This document shows, piece after piece, positions 45,633-57,551 of a stretch of DNA of 64,000 bases. Location: the NCBI RefSeq assembly GCF_016219575.1, contig NZ_JACRMG010000013.1, positions 141,743-205,742 of the forward strand, given 5' to 3'. Under the pieces are notes generated by a model. The model saw only the letters and a list, made by a program, of their open reading frames with translations, made no database searches and had not been told where the DNA came from. The stretch is from Bradyrhizobium sp. GTDB lineage: Bacteria; Pseudomonadota; Alphaproteobacteria; Rhizobiales; Xanthobacteraceae. Both the position numbers and the translations under genes were made by a program. The stretch's first letter is position 1; the number at the start of each line of letters is the position of its first letter.

Positions 45633-46472
45633 ATGAGCTACAAGGACCTGTTGTTGAGCTTGGCGAGCTACCCCGACACCACACCCCCGGCTGCCGTCGA
45701 TCTTGCGGCGGATTTTTCCGCCGCAATCGGCGCCAAGCTGTCGGCTATCGCCTGCGAGATCCGGATTTCCGTACCGGGCAGCTTCATCGCACCCGCCTTC
45801 AACGTGCCCGCGATAGCCGATGCCGAGGCCAAAAAGGGACGGGAGCAGGCCGAGGCGGCACTGGCCGCCTTCCAGAAGGCGGCGGAGAACAAGGGCGTGT
45901 TCGAGGAACGGATCCTGGGCAAATGCCACGCCCCGGAGCACTCCGGCCTGCTCGTCGAATATGCACGGCTGCGCGACCTCACCATCGTCCCGGCCGAGTC
46001 GAATGAATTCGCCGACCAGCCCACCGCCGAGGCACTGATCTTCGAGTCCGGGCGTCCCGTGCTGATGATCCCGCGCGAGCCGCGCAAGTCCTTTGCGCTG
46101 AATACGGCCACGGTCGCCTGGGATTTCAGCCGTCAGGCGGCGCGCGCGGTCGGCGATGCGCTGCCGCTGCTGACCAAGGCGAAACGCGTTCACATCGTCA
46201 CCGTGACCAACGAGAAGCGTATCGACACCCGCCGCTCGGGCCCCGAACTGGCAAAGCATCTCGCCCGCCACGGCGTCGATGTGATCCTGGAAACGGTCGA
46301 TGCCGCCGGCCGCAACATTCACGACGCGCTGGAAGCCGCCACGCGCGCGCATGACAGCGACCTGCTGGTGATGGGCGCCTACGGGCACTCACGCTGGCGG
46401 GAATTCGTGCTGGGCGGCGCCACCCGCGGCATGGTCAACCGACCGCCACTGCCGGTGCTGCTGTCGCATTGA
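45633..46472 (+). CDS. Universal stress protein, UspA family
   Basis: The 279-residue protein has a full C-terminal UspA domain and a shorter N-terminal Usp-like half (MSYKDLLLSLASYPDTTPP). RVHIVTVTNEKRIDTRRSG leads to DLLVMGAYGHSRWREFVLGGATRGMV, the G-x2-G-x9-G ATP-binding pattern. PPLPVLLSH ends it in the usual way. GCGGAGACC precedes ATG 45633. Such proteins act in stress survival, often binding ATP. It lies ten bases before the P-type ATPase gene on the same strand, so the two are probably co-expressed. Paired inverted repeats just upstream may be the control site. Confidence 0.87.
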   Translation: MSYKDLLLSLASYPDTTPPAAVDLAADFSAAIGAKLSAIACEIRISVPGSFIAPAFNVPAIADAEAKKGREQAEAALAAFQKAAENKGVFEERILGKCHAPEHSGLLVEYARLRDLTIVPAESNEFADQPTAEALIFESGRPVLMIPREPRKSFALNTATVAWDFSRQAARAVGDALPLLTKAKRVHIVTVTNEKRIDTRRSGPELAKHLARHGVDVILETVDAAGRNIHDALEAATRAHDSDLLVMGAYGHSRWREFVLGGATRGMVNRPPLPVLLSH

Positions 46473-46482
46473 TGTCCAGGCA

Positions 46483-49017
<2,535 letters not shown>

Positions 49018-49049
49018 CTTCGCGCCGCCGCGATCGAGCGGCGATGCTG

Positions 49050-50006
49050 TCACGCCGCGGCGGCCAGCGTCGCCCGTTGCTCGACCTCGCGGCACAGCGT
49101 TGAGACGGTCGGCGCAGGGACGCCGGCCTCTGCGATCATCCTTCTGCAATCGGCGGCGAGGTCCCGCATATCGTCGGACGCTGCGTTGGCATGGCCGTCG
49201 ATCACAAGGGCGGCAAGATCGGAGGCGAAAAATCGCCGCAGCACGATCAGGAGCAACGGCTTCGGCAGCCATTTGGCCATCAGGCGAAGCCTGGGTGGCG
49301 ACGGGACGAGGCCGAGCGCGCGGACACAGCTCAGGCCTTCGCGCAAGGCATCGGCGAGCAGCAGCAGCCGTTGTGTATCGGCCGCAAGCTGCGCCGACCT
49401 TCCGCCGCTGGCGTAGAGCGCCCCGCAGATGGCCACGACCAGGAAGGCATGCGTCTTCAGCCAGGCATCCATGTCTGCGACGACGGCCGTGGCAAACCCC
49501 GCCTGGCGAAACAGTCGGGCGATCTCCTTCACCCGTTCCTGCCCTTGTCCGGCAACAGGGCCGAACGTGGTCGGTTGCTGCCGTGCATTCGCATATCGTG
49601 TGCTCGCACCAACATGAACGCCGCCGGCACCGGGAAAGCCGAATATGGTCCGGTCGATGCCGTAGCGTGCGACAAGCTCCGCGACACGCAGCGGGCAGTT
49701 CAGCATGAACAGAATCTCGGGCCGTCCCTGCAGCGCATCGAGCCATGACAGCGCGCCGGGCAATTGCCGGTCCCGCACTGCCACCAGCACAAGATCGAAG
49801 CGGACGGCGGCCGGCAGGGCGGACACGACGGCAACGGGTATCACCCGCCGATCGCCGGACAATGCATCTTCGAGGACCAGCCCGTGCGCGGCGATCTGCG
49901 CCAGCCGCTCTCCCCTTGCCAGCACCGTGGCCTCGTGGCCGGCCAGCGCCAGCCGGCCGCCATAGAGCGTCCCGATCACGCCAGCGCCAACAATCAGTAT
50001 CTTCAT
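49050..50006 (-). CDS. Ketopantoate reductase-like (ApbA/PanE family) oxidoreductase
   Basis: The 318-residue protein has the NAD(P)-binding start MKILIVGAGVIGTLYGGRLALAGHEATVLARG. Its VLVAVRDRQLPGALSWL segment corresponds to the usual VKAxQ strand, with the catalytic-lysine region altered to VAVRDRQ. ADMDAWLKTHAFLVVAICGALY supplies the second-domain helix, where K usually participates. GGAGGTCCCTC precedes the ATG. It is divergent from a TetR regulator, so it is probably the regulator's target rather than the housekeeping panE. The substrate is likely a 2-keto acid, unproven. Confidence 0.8.
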   Translation of the reverse strand: MKILIVGAGVIGTLYGGRLALAGHEATVLARGERLAQIAAHGLVLEDALSGDRRVIPVAVVSALPAAVRFDLVLVAVRDRQLPGALSWLDALQGRPEILFMLNCPLRVAELVARYGIDRTIFGFPGAGGVHVGASTRYANARQQPTTFGPVAGQGQERVKEIARLFRQAGFATAVVADMDAWLKTHAFLVVAICGALYASGGRSAQLAADTQRLLLLADALREGLSCVRALGLVPSPPRLRLMAKWLPKPLLLIVLRRFFASDLAALVIDGHANAASDDMRDLAADCRRMIAEAGVPAPTVSTLCREVEQRATLAAAA

Positions 50007-50033
50007 GAGGGACCTCCTTGTCCTTCTCTAAAC

Positions 50034-50080
50034 GCAACTTTTACTGCAATTAGCGCTTGCCGTAAAGCAACGAAAGTTGC
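50034..50080. promoter_or_regulatory. Nested inverted repeats in the oxidoreductase-TetR intergenic region
   Basis: GCAACTTT (50034-50041) and AAAGTTGC (50073-50080) pair perfectly. Inside them, TTTAC near 50040 and GTAAA near 50062 also pair. They fill the 86-base gap between divergent starts at 50006 and 50093. This is a good candidate operator for the TetR protein. Confidence 0.5.
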
Positions 50081-50092
50081 ATTAATAGCGTC

Positions 50093-50704
50093 ATGGTGAA
50101 GTCGACGAACGGCCAGATGCGCCGCAGGCCGGGCGGCCGCAGCGCGCGGGTGCGCGCGGCCGTGCACAAGGCCACTATGGAGGAGTTGACGGAGGGTGGT
50201 CTTGCCGGCCTGTCGATCGGACAGGTCGCAACGCGCGCCGGCATTCATCCGACATCGATCTACCGCCAGTGGCGAACGACCGAGGCGCTCGTGCTCGATG
50301 CCGCGCTCGCTACCTCGGCATTGAACGTTCCCATTCCCGATACGGGTTCGCTCCGCGACGACCTCACCGCTTTCCTGACCGCGCTCGACCGCCACGTGCG
50401 CTCGCCTCTGGGCCGTGCGCTTCTGGCACTGTCAGGCGCGGGCGATCCGGGCATTGCCGGGGCACGCGACCGGTTCTGGCAAGAGCGCCTGGACCTGGCG
50501 AAGGACATCTTCGAGCGCGCCAAGGTTCGCAAGGAGGTGGCCCAGGACACGGACGCGACGACGGCGATCGAATTTGCGATCGCACCGCTCTATTTGCGGG
50601 CGGCGGTCATGCACCGCCCGTTGACGCGACAGGCGCTCGTCCATCACGTCGGCACGGTGATGCGCGCTTTCGCTCCCGGTCGGGGCGCTACCAGCCGCGC
50701 CTAG
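50093..50704 (+). CDS. TetR family transcriptional regulator
   Basis: The 203-residue regulator has an N-terminal DNA-binding domain at about residues 22-68: RVRAAVHKATMEELTEGGLAGLSIGQVATRAGIHPTSIYRQWRTTEALVLDA. The SIYRQW recognition helix is typical of the AcrR/TetR C-terminal-effector class. The C-terminal helical domain (FWQERLDLAKDIFERAKVRKE) would bind a small ligand. It is divergent from the PanE-like gene, with nested inverted repeats between them, suggesting autoregulation and control of that gene. Its end overlaps the AraC gene's end by four bases, tail to tail. Confidence 0.87.
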   Translation: MVKSTNGQMRRRPGGRSARVRAAVHKATMEELTEGGLAGLSIGQVATRAGIHPTSIYRQWRTTEALVLDAALATSALNVPIPDTGSLRDDLTAFLTALDRHVRSPLGRALLALSGAGDPGIAGARDRFWQERLDLAKDIFERAKVRKEVAQDTDATTAIEFAIAPLYLRAAVMHRPLTRQALVHHVGTVMRAFAPGRGATSRA

Positions 50705-51510
50705 TTGACCGAACCGACCTTGCCGGCAGTCTGCCCGCTGCGATAGATCGCCAGATCCCGCGAGCCGGAGAAGATCGCGCGCGGCTTCAGACCGTAGAAG
50801 CGGCGGATCGAATGGCTGAAATGCGTGGAATCGGGATAGCCGATGTCCTGCGCGAGATGCGCGAGATTGATGTCCTGGTTGGCGAAGTGCAGCAGATGCC
50901 GCGCGCGCTTCCAGGCGCGGAAGGAGCGGAAGGCGATCCCCGTCTCTTCCTTGAACAGATGCAGGAAGCGCGAGGACGATAATCCCGCCTCGGCTGCGCA
51001 GCTTGCCGCCGTCACCGGCTCGCCGGAGAATGTTCCGATTCGGACGATCGCGCGCGCCACGCGCGGGTCGAGCGCGCGCCGCGGCAGCGCCTCGCCGAAA
51101 CACATCGTGTCGAACATGGCGCTGGTGATGTCATCGCCGTTCCGCCGGTTGCGCAATATCTCGTAGGCGGAGCGGATCTTCGAAATGAACATGCCCTGCT
51201 CGGGCCCGGTCAGGCGCGCGGTGATGTCATCCAGCGCGCCGGGACGCAGGCTTTCGGGTTCGATCAGGACGGCGATCGCGGAGCGATGATCGCTTGCGAT
51301 GGTGTGCCGGACGTTCGGCGGGACGACCAGCAATTCGCCATAGCGCTCGCCGCCATCCGTTGTATTGACCCAAAGGCCGCCCTTGAACGCAACATAGACG
51401 TTGAAGGCGCCCTGGCAGCGCTCGCGCGGCCGGCCCACCAGCCCGGCGTAAAACACCCGCTCCGGCGTAATCAGCATCAAATGACCGGATTGTTGGCTCT
51501 TGTCGTCCAT
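50701..51510 (-). CDS. AraC family transcriptional regulator
   Basis: The 269-residue protein has an N-terminal cupin-like sensing part (VFYAGLVGRPRERCQGAFNVYVAF, ELLVVPPNVRHTIASDHRSAIAVLIEPES). A C-terminal double helix-turn-helix domain from about residue 155 reads TAASCAAEAGLSSSRFLHLFKEETGIAFRSFRAWKRARHLL and LAHLAQDIGYPDSTHFSHSIRRFYGLKPRAI. The arrangement is standard for AraC/XylS regulators. GAGAGGATGC precedes the ATG. It follows the GST-acyl-CoA dehydrogenase genes on the same strand with a 138-base gap, so it may regulate that cluster. Confidence 0.87.
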   Translation of the reverse strand: MDDKSQQSGHLMLITPERVFYAGLVGRPRERCQGAFNVYVAFKGGLWVNTTDGGERYGELLVVPPNVRHTIASDHRSAIAVLIEPESLRPGALDDITARLTGPEQGMFISKIRSAYEILRNRRNGDDITSAMFDTMCFGEALPRRALDPRVARAIVRIGTFSGEPVTAASCAAEAGLSSSRFLHLFKEETGIAFRSFRAWKRARHLLHFANQDINLAHLAQDIGYPDSTHFSHSIRRFYGLKPRAIFSGSRDLAIYRSGQTAGKVGSVN

Positions 51511-51648
51511 GGCGCATCCTCTCGCGGCTCTTTTTCGGCCGCTGCGATGGTCACGACCATAGCGGAAAATTGCGGCCTGTCACGGCGAGATGAGGCCCTT
51601 CGGATGTATACCAGAGCACGGTAAACTACGGGCGCGGCTACGCCGCCG

Positions 51649-52304
51649 TCACGCCCTGATCCGCGGCGCGACGTTCTGCTCGGCGCCGGCCTTGCGTTCC
51701 GCCGCCACTGCGCGCTTGTAACCGTCGCGCGCCTGCAACCGCGCCCAATAGGCCGCGACATTGGGACCGAAATCCTTGGCCAGCCCGATGTTGCCGGCCA
51801 GTCGCAGCGCATAGCCGTTGACGATGTCGGCGGCGGTGAAACGGCCGGCGCACAACCATTCGGAACCGGCGGTAGCGGCCTCCACCGCGCGCAGGCGGCC
51901 AAGGAACCATTTGGCGTAATCGCCGGCGACCTGCGGGTTGCGGCGCTCCTCCGGCTCGAGCTGGCTGTAGCGGAGCACCAGCGTTTGCGGGAAGGTCAGC
52001 GTGGCGTCGGAAAAATACATCCAGTTCAGGAAGGCGCCGTAGGCGGGCTCATCGAGCCCGACGATCAGGGGCGTCGGACCATGTTTGGTGCCGAGGTAGT
52101 GGCAGATGCCGGACGACTCCGTCATCCTGGTTTCGCCGTCGACCATGAAGGGGATGGTGCCGAGCGGATTGATGGCGAGGTATTCCTTGGCCAGCACGCG
52201 CGGCGGGAACGGCAGCATCTTCAACTCATAGGTGAGACCCATCTCTTCCAGCATCCAGAGCGGGCGGAACGAGCGGGCGCCGTCGCAGTGATAGAGCGTG
52301 ATCA

Positions 52305-52305
<1 letters not shown>
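51649..52305 (-). CDS. Glutathione S-transferase family protein
   Basis: The 218-residue enzyme has a thioredoxin-like N-terminal domain (MITLYHCDGARSFRPLWMLEEMGLTYELKMLPF, NPLGTIPFMVDGETRMTESSGICHYLG). A helical C-terminal domain follows, containing GSEWLCAGRFTAADIVNGYALRLA, the N-capping motif region. S12 in GARSF is a plausible catalytic residue. The start at 52305 forms a TGATG overlap with the dehydrogenase stop. Its operon position suggests it handles a reactive intermediate of that pathway or serves as an isomerase; this is inference. Confidence 0.85.
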
Positions 52306-53471
<1,166 letters not shown>

Positions 53472-53497
53472 CTCGTAGTATCCTCGATCTTGCTTTC

Positions 53498-53612
53498 ACC
53501 TCCCCCTGCAAGGGGGAGGTCGGATCGCACGGCCAGCGCCGTGCGATCCGGGTGGGGGTCCTCACTTGCACTACCGATGCGGCAAACCCCTCCCCAGGGG
53601 AGGGAGATTTTT
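53498..53612. repeat. Cluster of perfect palindromes between two dehydrogenase genes
   Basis: ACCTCCCCCT-gca-AGGGGGAGGT (53498-53520) and CGGATCGCACGGC-cagc-GCCGTGCGATCCG (53521-53550) are perfect stems of ten and thirteen pairs. CCCCTCCCC-AGGGGAGGG follows near 53587-53604. The DNA between them has no gene. It could reduce read-through between the two dehydrogenase genes. Confidence 0.8.
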
Positions 53613-54767
53613 TCACAACCCCATCTGCCTCGAGGCGAGATCCTTCATGATTTCCTCGGTGCCGCCGCCAATGGCGTTGACCTTGACCTCGCGGTAGATG
53701 CGCTCGACCTTGACGCCGCGCATGAAGCCGGCGCCGCCGAAGATCTGCACCGCTTCCGAGGCGCAGAACGCCATGGTCTGGGTGGACTGGTTCTTCATCA
53801 TGCAGATCTCGGCGACGGGATTCTCGCCCTGCCCCAACCGCCACGCCAGCAATTCCAGCATCGACTGGCTGGCCGCGACGCGCTGCGCCATGTCGACGAT
53901 CTTGTGGCGGATCACCTGGTGCTGCGCGATCGGCTTGCCGAAAGTCTTGCGCTCCCTGGCGTAGGCGATCGCCTCATCCACGCAAACGCGCGCATAGGCC
54001 GTACAGCCCGCCGCCATGCCCATGCGCTCGCTATTGAAATTCTGCATGATGATCTTGAAGCCGTGGCCCTCCTCGCCGATCAGGTTCTCGGCCGGCACGC
54101 GGCATTCGTCGAAATGCAGCGTGGCGGTGTCGGAGGCCCACCAGCCCATTTTCTTCAGCTTGGTGCGGGAAAGGCCGGGCGTATCGCCGGGGATGAGCAG
54201 CAGGCTGACGCCGCTTGCACCCTCGCCGCCGGTGCGCACGGCAACCGTCAGATAATCGGCGCGCATGCCCGACGTGATGAAAGTCTTCTCGCCGCTGACG
54301 ACATAGTGGTCGCCGTCGCGCCGCGCCTTGGTGCGCAGGTTCGCCACATCGGAACCGCCGCTCGGCTCGGTGATGGCAAGCGCGGAAATCTTCTGGCCCG
54401 ACAGGATCTGCGGCAGCACGCGGGCCTTCACCTCCGGCCGCGCGGCGCGCGCGATCGGCGGCGAACCAATGGTGTGGCTATTCAGACTGGCGGAAACACC
54501 GCCGGCGCCCGCGCGCGCCAGCTCCTGCGATGCCACGATCTTCATGAACTGGTCGGCAGGCACGCCGCCATACTCTTCCGGGAAGCCCAGCCCGAGCAGC
54601 CCGATTTCGGCCGCCTTCACATAGAGCGAGCGCGGAAATTCGCCAGCCTCGTCCCATTCGCTGGCATAGGGCTCGATCTCGCGGGCGACGAAGCGGCGCA
54701 TCACGTCGCGGAACGCTTCATGCTCCTGCGTGTAGAACGGGCTCTGCGGCCGTGCGCGCTCCAGCAT
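53613..54767 (-). CDS. Acyl-CoA dehydrogenase, first of a pair
   Basis: The 384-residue flavoprotein has YGGVPADQFMKIVASQELARAGAGG, ISALAITEPSGGSDVANLRTKARRDGDHYVVSGEKTFITSGMRADYLTVAVRTG and FNSERMGMAAGCTAYARVCVDEAIAYARERKTFGKPI. E247 in NSERMG fits the helix-G catalytic base, as in long-chain or isovaleryl types, while the alternative position reads AIGGGTEEIM. Its C-terminal half includes QIFGGAGFMRGVKVERIYREVKVNAIGG. GGAGGACACC precedes ATG 54767. It diverges from an AMP-forming CoA ligase gene, giving a ligase-dehydrogenase module for an acid of unknown structure. Confidence 0.88.
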   Translation of the reverse strand: MLERARPQSPFYTQEHEAFRDVMRRFVAREIEPYASEWDEAGEFPRSLYVKAAEIGLLGLGFPEEYGGVPADQFMKIVASQELARAGAGGVSASLNSHTIGSPPIARAARPEVKARVLPQILSGQKISALAITEPSGGSDVANLRTKARRDGDHYVVSGEKTFITSGMRADYLTVAVRTGGEGASGVSLLLIPGDTPGLSRTKLKKMGWWASDTATLHFDECRVPAENLIGEEGHGFKIIMQNFNSERMGMAAGCTAYARVCVDEAIAYARERKTFGKPIAQHQVIRHKIVDMAQRVAASQSMLELLAWRLGQGENPVAEICMMKNQSTQTMAFCASEAVQIFGGAGFMRGVKVERIYREVKVNAIGGGTEEIMKDLASRQMGL

Positions 54768-54945
54768 GGTGTCCTCCAGAAGGTCTCCACGTTGCCTTGA
54801 TTTGGCGGCGGTTCACTTGCGTTGAGTCGCTGGCCTTCCTGCAAGCCAATGGACGCAAGTATTCGATCACGGTAGCTCCGATGAATGATATAGAATAGCC
54901 GCAAATGCGAAGCGGCAGCAGACCGCCGGGCCTTGGGAGGGTGCC

Positions 54946-56496
54946 ATGTCCGTCCGTTACTATGACTGGATCGCCCATTACGGGCGCCGCAATCCGGGCA
55001 AGACCGCGCTGGTCGATCTCGCCAGCGGCCGCCGCTTCTCCTATGGCGAGCTCGACCGGCGTGTCTCGCTTCTGGCCGGACATCTGCGCGATGCGCTGAA
55101 GGTCAAGCGCGGCGACCGCGTTGCCGTGCTGGCGCTGAACACGACGGACACGATGGAGGTGCAGTTCGCCTGCTTCCGGCTTGGCGCGATCTTCCTGCCG
55201 CTCAACAACCGTCTCACCGTGCCGGAGCTGCAGTTCATCGTCGGCGATGCCGCGCCGAAAGTGATGATCCACGACGCCGACCTCGCCGAAACCGCGCTGA
55301 CCGTCAGCAAGCTGTGCAACGTGGCTTCCGTTCTCAAATTCGGCCCCGGCGCCTCGTACGAAGCCGGTATCGCGGCGGCAAAGCCGATCGACAGGGCCGA
55401 GATCGTCACGCTCGATGACATCTCGACCATCATGTACACCTCGGGCACGACCGGCCTGCCGAAGGGTGCGATCATCACCCATGGCATGACGTTCTGGAAC
55501 TGCGTCAATCTCGGCGGTCCCGCCTATATCTCCCCGGCCTCGGTGCTGCTCACGGTGTTGCCGCTGTTCCACACCGGCGGACTCAATTGCTACACCAATC
55601 CGGTGCTGCATGCCGGCGGCACGGTGCTGATCATGCGCGCCTTCGAACCCGGCGAGGCCTTGAGACTGATCAGCGATCCCGCACAGGACATCAACGTATT
55701 CTTCGGCGTGCCCTCGATCTACCAGTTCATGGCGCAGCATCCGGCCTTTGCCGGCTCGGATTTCAGCCGGCTCGTGATCGGCGGCGTCGGCGGCGCGCCG
55801 ATGCCGGTGCCGCTGCTGAAAGTGTGGGAAGCGCGCGGCGTCGCGTTGCAGCAGGGCTACGGCATGACCGAGACCTCGCCTGCGGTGATGGTGCTCGACA
55901 AGGAGGACGCGGCGCGCAAGGCCGGCTCCTCCGGCAAGCCGGTGCTGCACACGGAAGTGCGCATCGTGCGGCCCGACGGCAGCGATGCAGCCGTGGGCGA
56001 ACTCGGCGAGCTCTGGGTCAAGGGGCCGAACGTCACGCCCGGCTACTGGAACCGGCCCGACGCTAACCAGTCCTCCTTCACCGACGACTGGCTGCACACC
56101 GGCGACGCCACGCGCATCGACGAGGATGGCTTCTACTACATCGTCGACCGCTGGAAGGACATGTACATTTCCGGAGGCGAGAATGTGTATCCGGCCGAGG
56201 TCGAGAGCGTGCTGCATCAACTCGCCGCCGTGGCGGAGGCTGCCATCATCGGTATCCCCAGCGAGCAGTGGGGCGAGGTCGGCATGGCCATCGTCGCTGT
56301 GAAGCCGGGGCACGCGCTGACGCCGGCCGAAATCCACGCGCATTGCGCCGCCAATCTCGCCAAGTTCAAGTGCCCGCGGCTGGTCGAGTTCGTCGATGCG
56401 CTGCCGCGCAATGCCACGGGCAAGATCCACAAGCCGACGCTGCGCAAGCAGTTCAGCGTCGAGAAGCCGACGGATGCGAGCGCGGCGGCGTCGTAG
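54946..56496 (+). CDS. AMP-forming long/medium-chain-type acyl-CoA synthetase
   Basis: The 516-residue ligase makes an acyl-CoA from a free acid, ATP and CoA. Motifs are IMYTSGTTGLPKGAIITH, QGYGMTETSPAVMV, LHTGDATRIDEDGFYYIVDRWKDMYISGGENVYPAEVE, and catalytic-lysine PRNATGKIHKPTLRKQF. GGGAGGGTGCC precedes ATG 54946. It is transcribed divergently from the two acyl-CoA dehydrogenase genes, which would act on its product. An AraC-type regulator lies at the far end of that cluster. The substrate is unknown; fatty, aromatic or alicyclic acids all fit. Confidence 0.88.
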   Translation: MSVRYYDWIAHYGRRNPGKTALVDLASGRRFSYGELDRRVSLLAGHLRDALKVKRGDRVAVLALNTTDTMEVQFACFRLGAIFLPLNNRLTVPELQFIVGDAAPKVMIHDADLAETALTVSKLCNVASVLKFGPGASYEAGIAAAKPIDRAEIVTLDDISTIMYTSGTTGLPKGAIITHGMTFWNCVNLGGPAYISPASVLLTVLPLFHTGGLNCYTNPVLHAGGTVLIMRAFEPGEALRLISDPAQDINVFFGVPSIYQFMAQHPAFAGSDFSRLVIGGVGGAPMPVPLLKVWEARGVALQQGYGMTETSPAVMVLDKEDAARKAGSSGKPVLHTEVRIVRPDGSDAAVGELGELWVKGPNVTPGYWNRPDANQSSFTDDWLHTGDATRIDEDGFYYIVDRWKDMYISGGENVYPAEVESVLHQLAAVAEAAIIGIPSEQWGEVGMAIVAVKPGHALTPAEIHAHCAANLAKFKCPRLVEFVDALPRNATGKIHKPTLRKQFSVEKPTDASAAAS

Positions 56497-56500
56497 CCAC

Positions 56501-56589
56501 ACCGTCATTGCGAGGAGCGCAAGCGACGAAGCAATCCATCTCGCCGTGCGCTGGAAGCTGGATTGCTTCGCTTCGCTCGCAATGACGGT
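56501..56589. repeat. Palindromic repeat, family B (second copy)
   Basis: ACCGTCATTGCGAGGAGCGC with CGAAGCAATCCAT pairs with GGATTGCTTCGCTTCGCTCG, CAATGACGGT. It matches 44448-44532. It fills the space between the convergent CoA ligase and XRE regulator genes. Confidence 0.87.
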
Positions 56590-56600
56590 GGTGAGGCTGC

Positions 56601-57362
56601 CTATCCCTGCAAAAACAGCGCGAACGGTTCGTCGACGGTCTTGCGCAGGTGCTCGCGATAGGTCGCGTAGTTCGGATCTTCCTTCGTCACCCGGCCGAGC
56701 GTCGGCTTCGCGATCAGCTTGACCGGCAGGAAGGCAATGGGCGCCGCGATCGGCGTCAAGAGCGAGCCGCGGCCGGCGAGCAGCGTGGTGATGATGCCAT
56801 ACATCTCGCCCAGAATGGTCGGGCGCGACACCGTGATCAGGCGGTGCTGGCCGTGGCGGTTGGTGACGAGATAGATGTGGCCGGACTGGTTCGGCACCGC
56901 CACCTCGCCATATTGCGTATAGGCGGCGTCCAGCCGTTCGCCCTCGCGAAACACCAGCGACGATGACGGCGCATCCCAGGCAATGTCGGTGCGATAGGCA
57001 TAGATCGCCTCCTTGTCGCCGAACGACGGCCGCACCGTGATGTAGGTGCCCTCGAGCCAGGCCACCGCACGATGGGAATAGGCGCCGAGACCGTCGGGCG
57101 AAACCTCGCCGTTCGCGGCCGCCGGCGGCGCGGGCTCGCTGGCCTTGCGCAAGGAAACTCCGAGCGCCTGCTCCAGCCGCACGGTGGTCGCAAGCGTGAA
57201 CGGCCTGCGGCCGCCCAGCACCTTTTCCAGCGTCGAAAGGCTGAGCTTGGCCTGCTCGGCCAGAGCCTGCCGCGAGATGCGGCGGCGGGCGAGCTCTTCT
57301 CGAACCTTTTCGGCCACCTGCCGGCTTTGCACGGCGGAAAGCTGCTTGTCCGGCGACGGCAT
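56601..57362 (-). CDS. XRE-family regulator with C-terminal sensory domain
   Basis: The 253-residue protein has a helix-turn-helix at about residues 17-72: VAEKVREELARRRISRQALAEQAKLSLSTLEKVLGGRRPFTLATTVRLEQALGVSL. A linker rich in Ala and Pro follows. The C-terminal 150 residues (YSHRAVAWLEGTYITVRPSFGDKEAIYAYRTDIAWD, HIYLVTNRHGQHRLITVSRP) look like a ligand-sensing beta domain. ATG 57362 is chosen for GGGAG upstream; ATG 57383 adds seven residues. It diverges from the sortase substrate gene with about 190 bases between starts, so it may control the sortase unit. This is inference. Confidence 0.82.
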   Translation of the reverse strand: MPSPDKQLSAVQSRQVAEKVREELARRRISRQALAEQAKLSLSTLEKVLGGRRPFTLATTVRLEQALGVSLRKASEPAPPAAANGEVSPDGLGAYSHRAVAWLEGTYITVRPSFGDKEAIYAYRTDIAWDAPSSSLVFREGERLDAAYTQYGEVAVPNQSGHIYLVTNRHGQHRLITVSRPTILGEMYGIITTLLAGRGSLLTPIAAPIAFLPVKLIAKPTLGRVTKEDPNYATYREHLRKTVDEPFALFLQG

Positions 57363-57551
57363 CCTTGCTCCCTTCGATTCCATCCCATCCTAGCAGACGC
57401 ACATTTCGGCACAAAACTGTAACGGCCCGTACGGCTGCGCCTGACGATGTCCGGCGGCGGCTGAACAATGCCGATCATTATGCTCGCGAGGCGGTGCGCA
57501 TTCCCGAAGGATGGCAACGGTGGATGTCACCTCTCCCGGAGCTTTCTCCTC

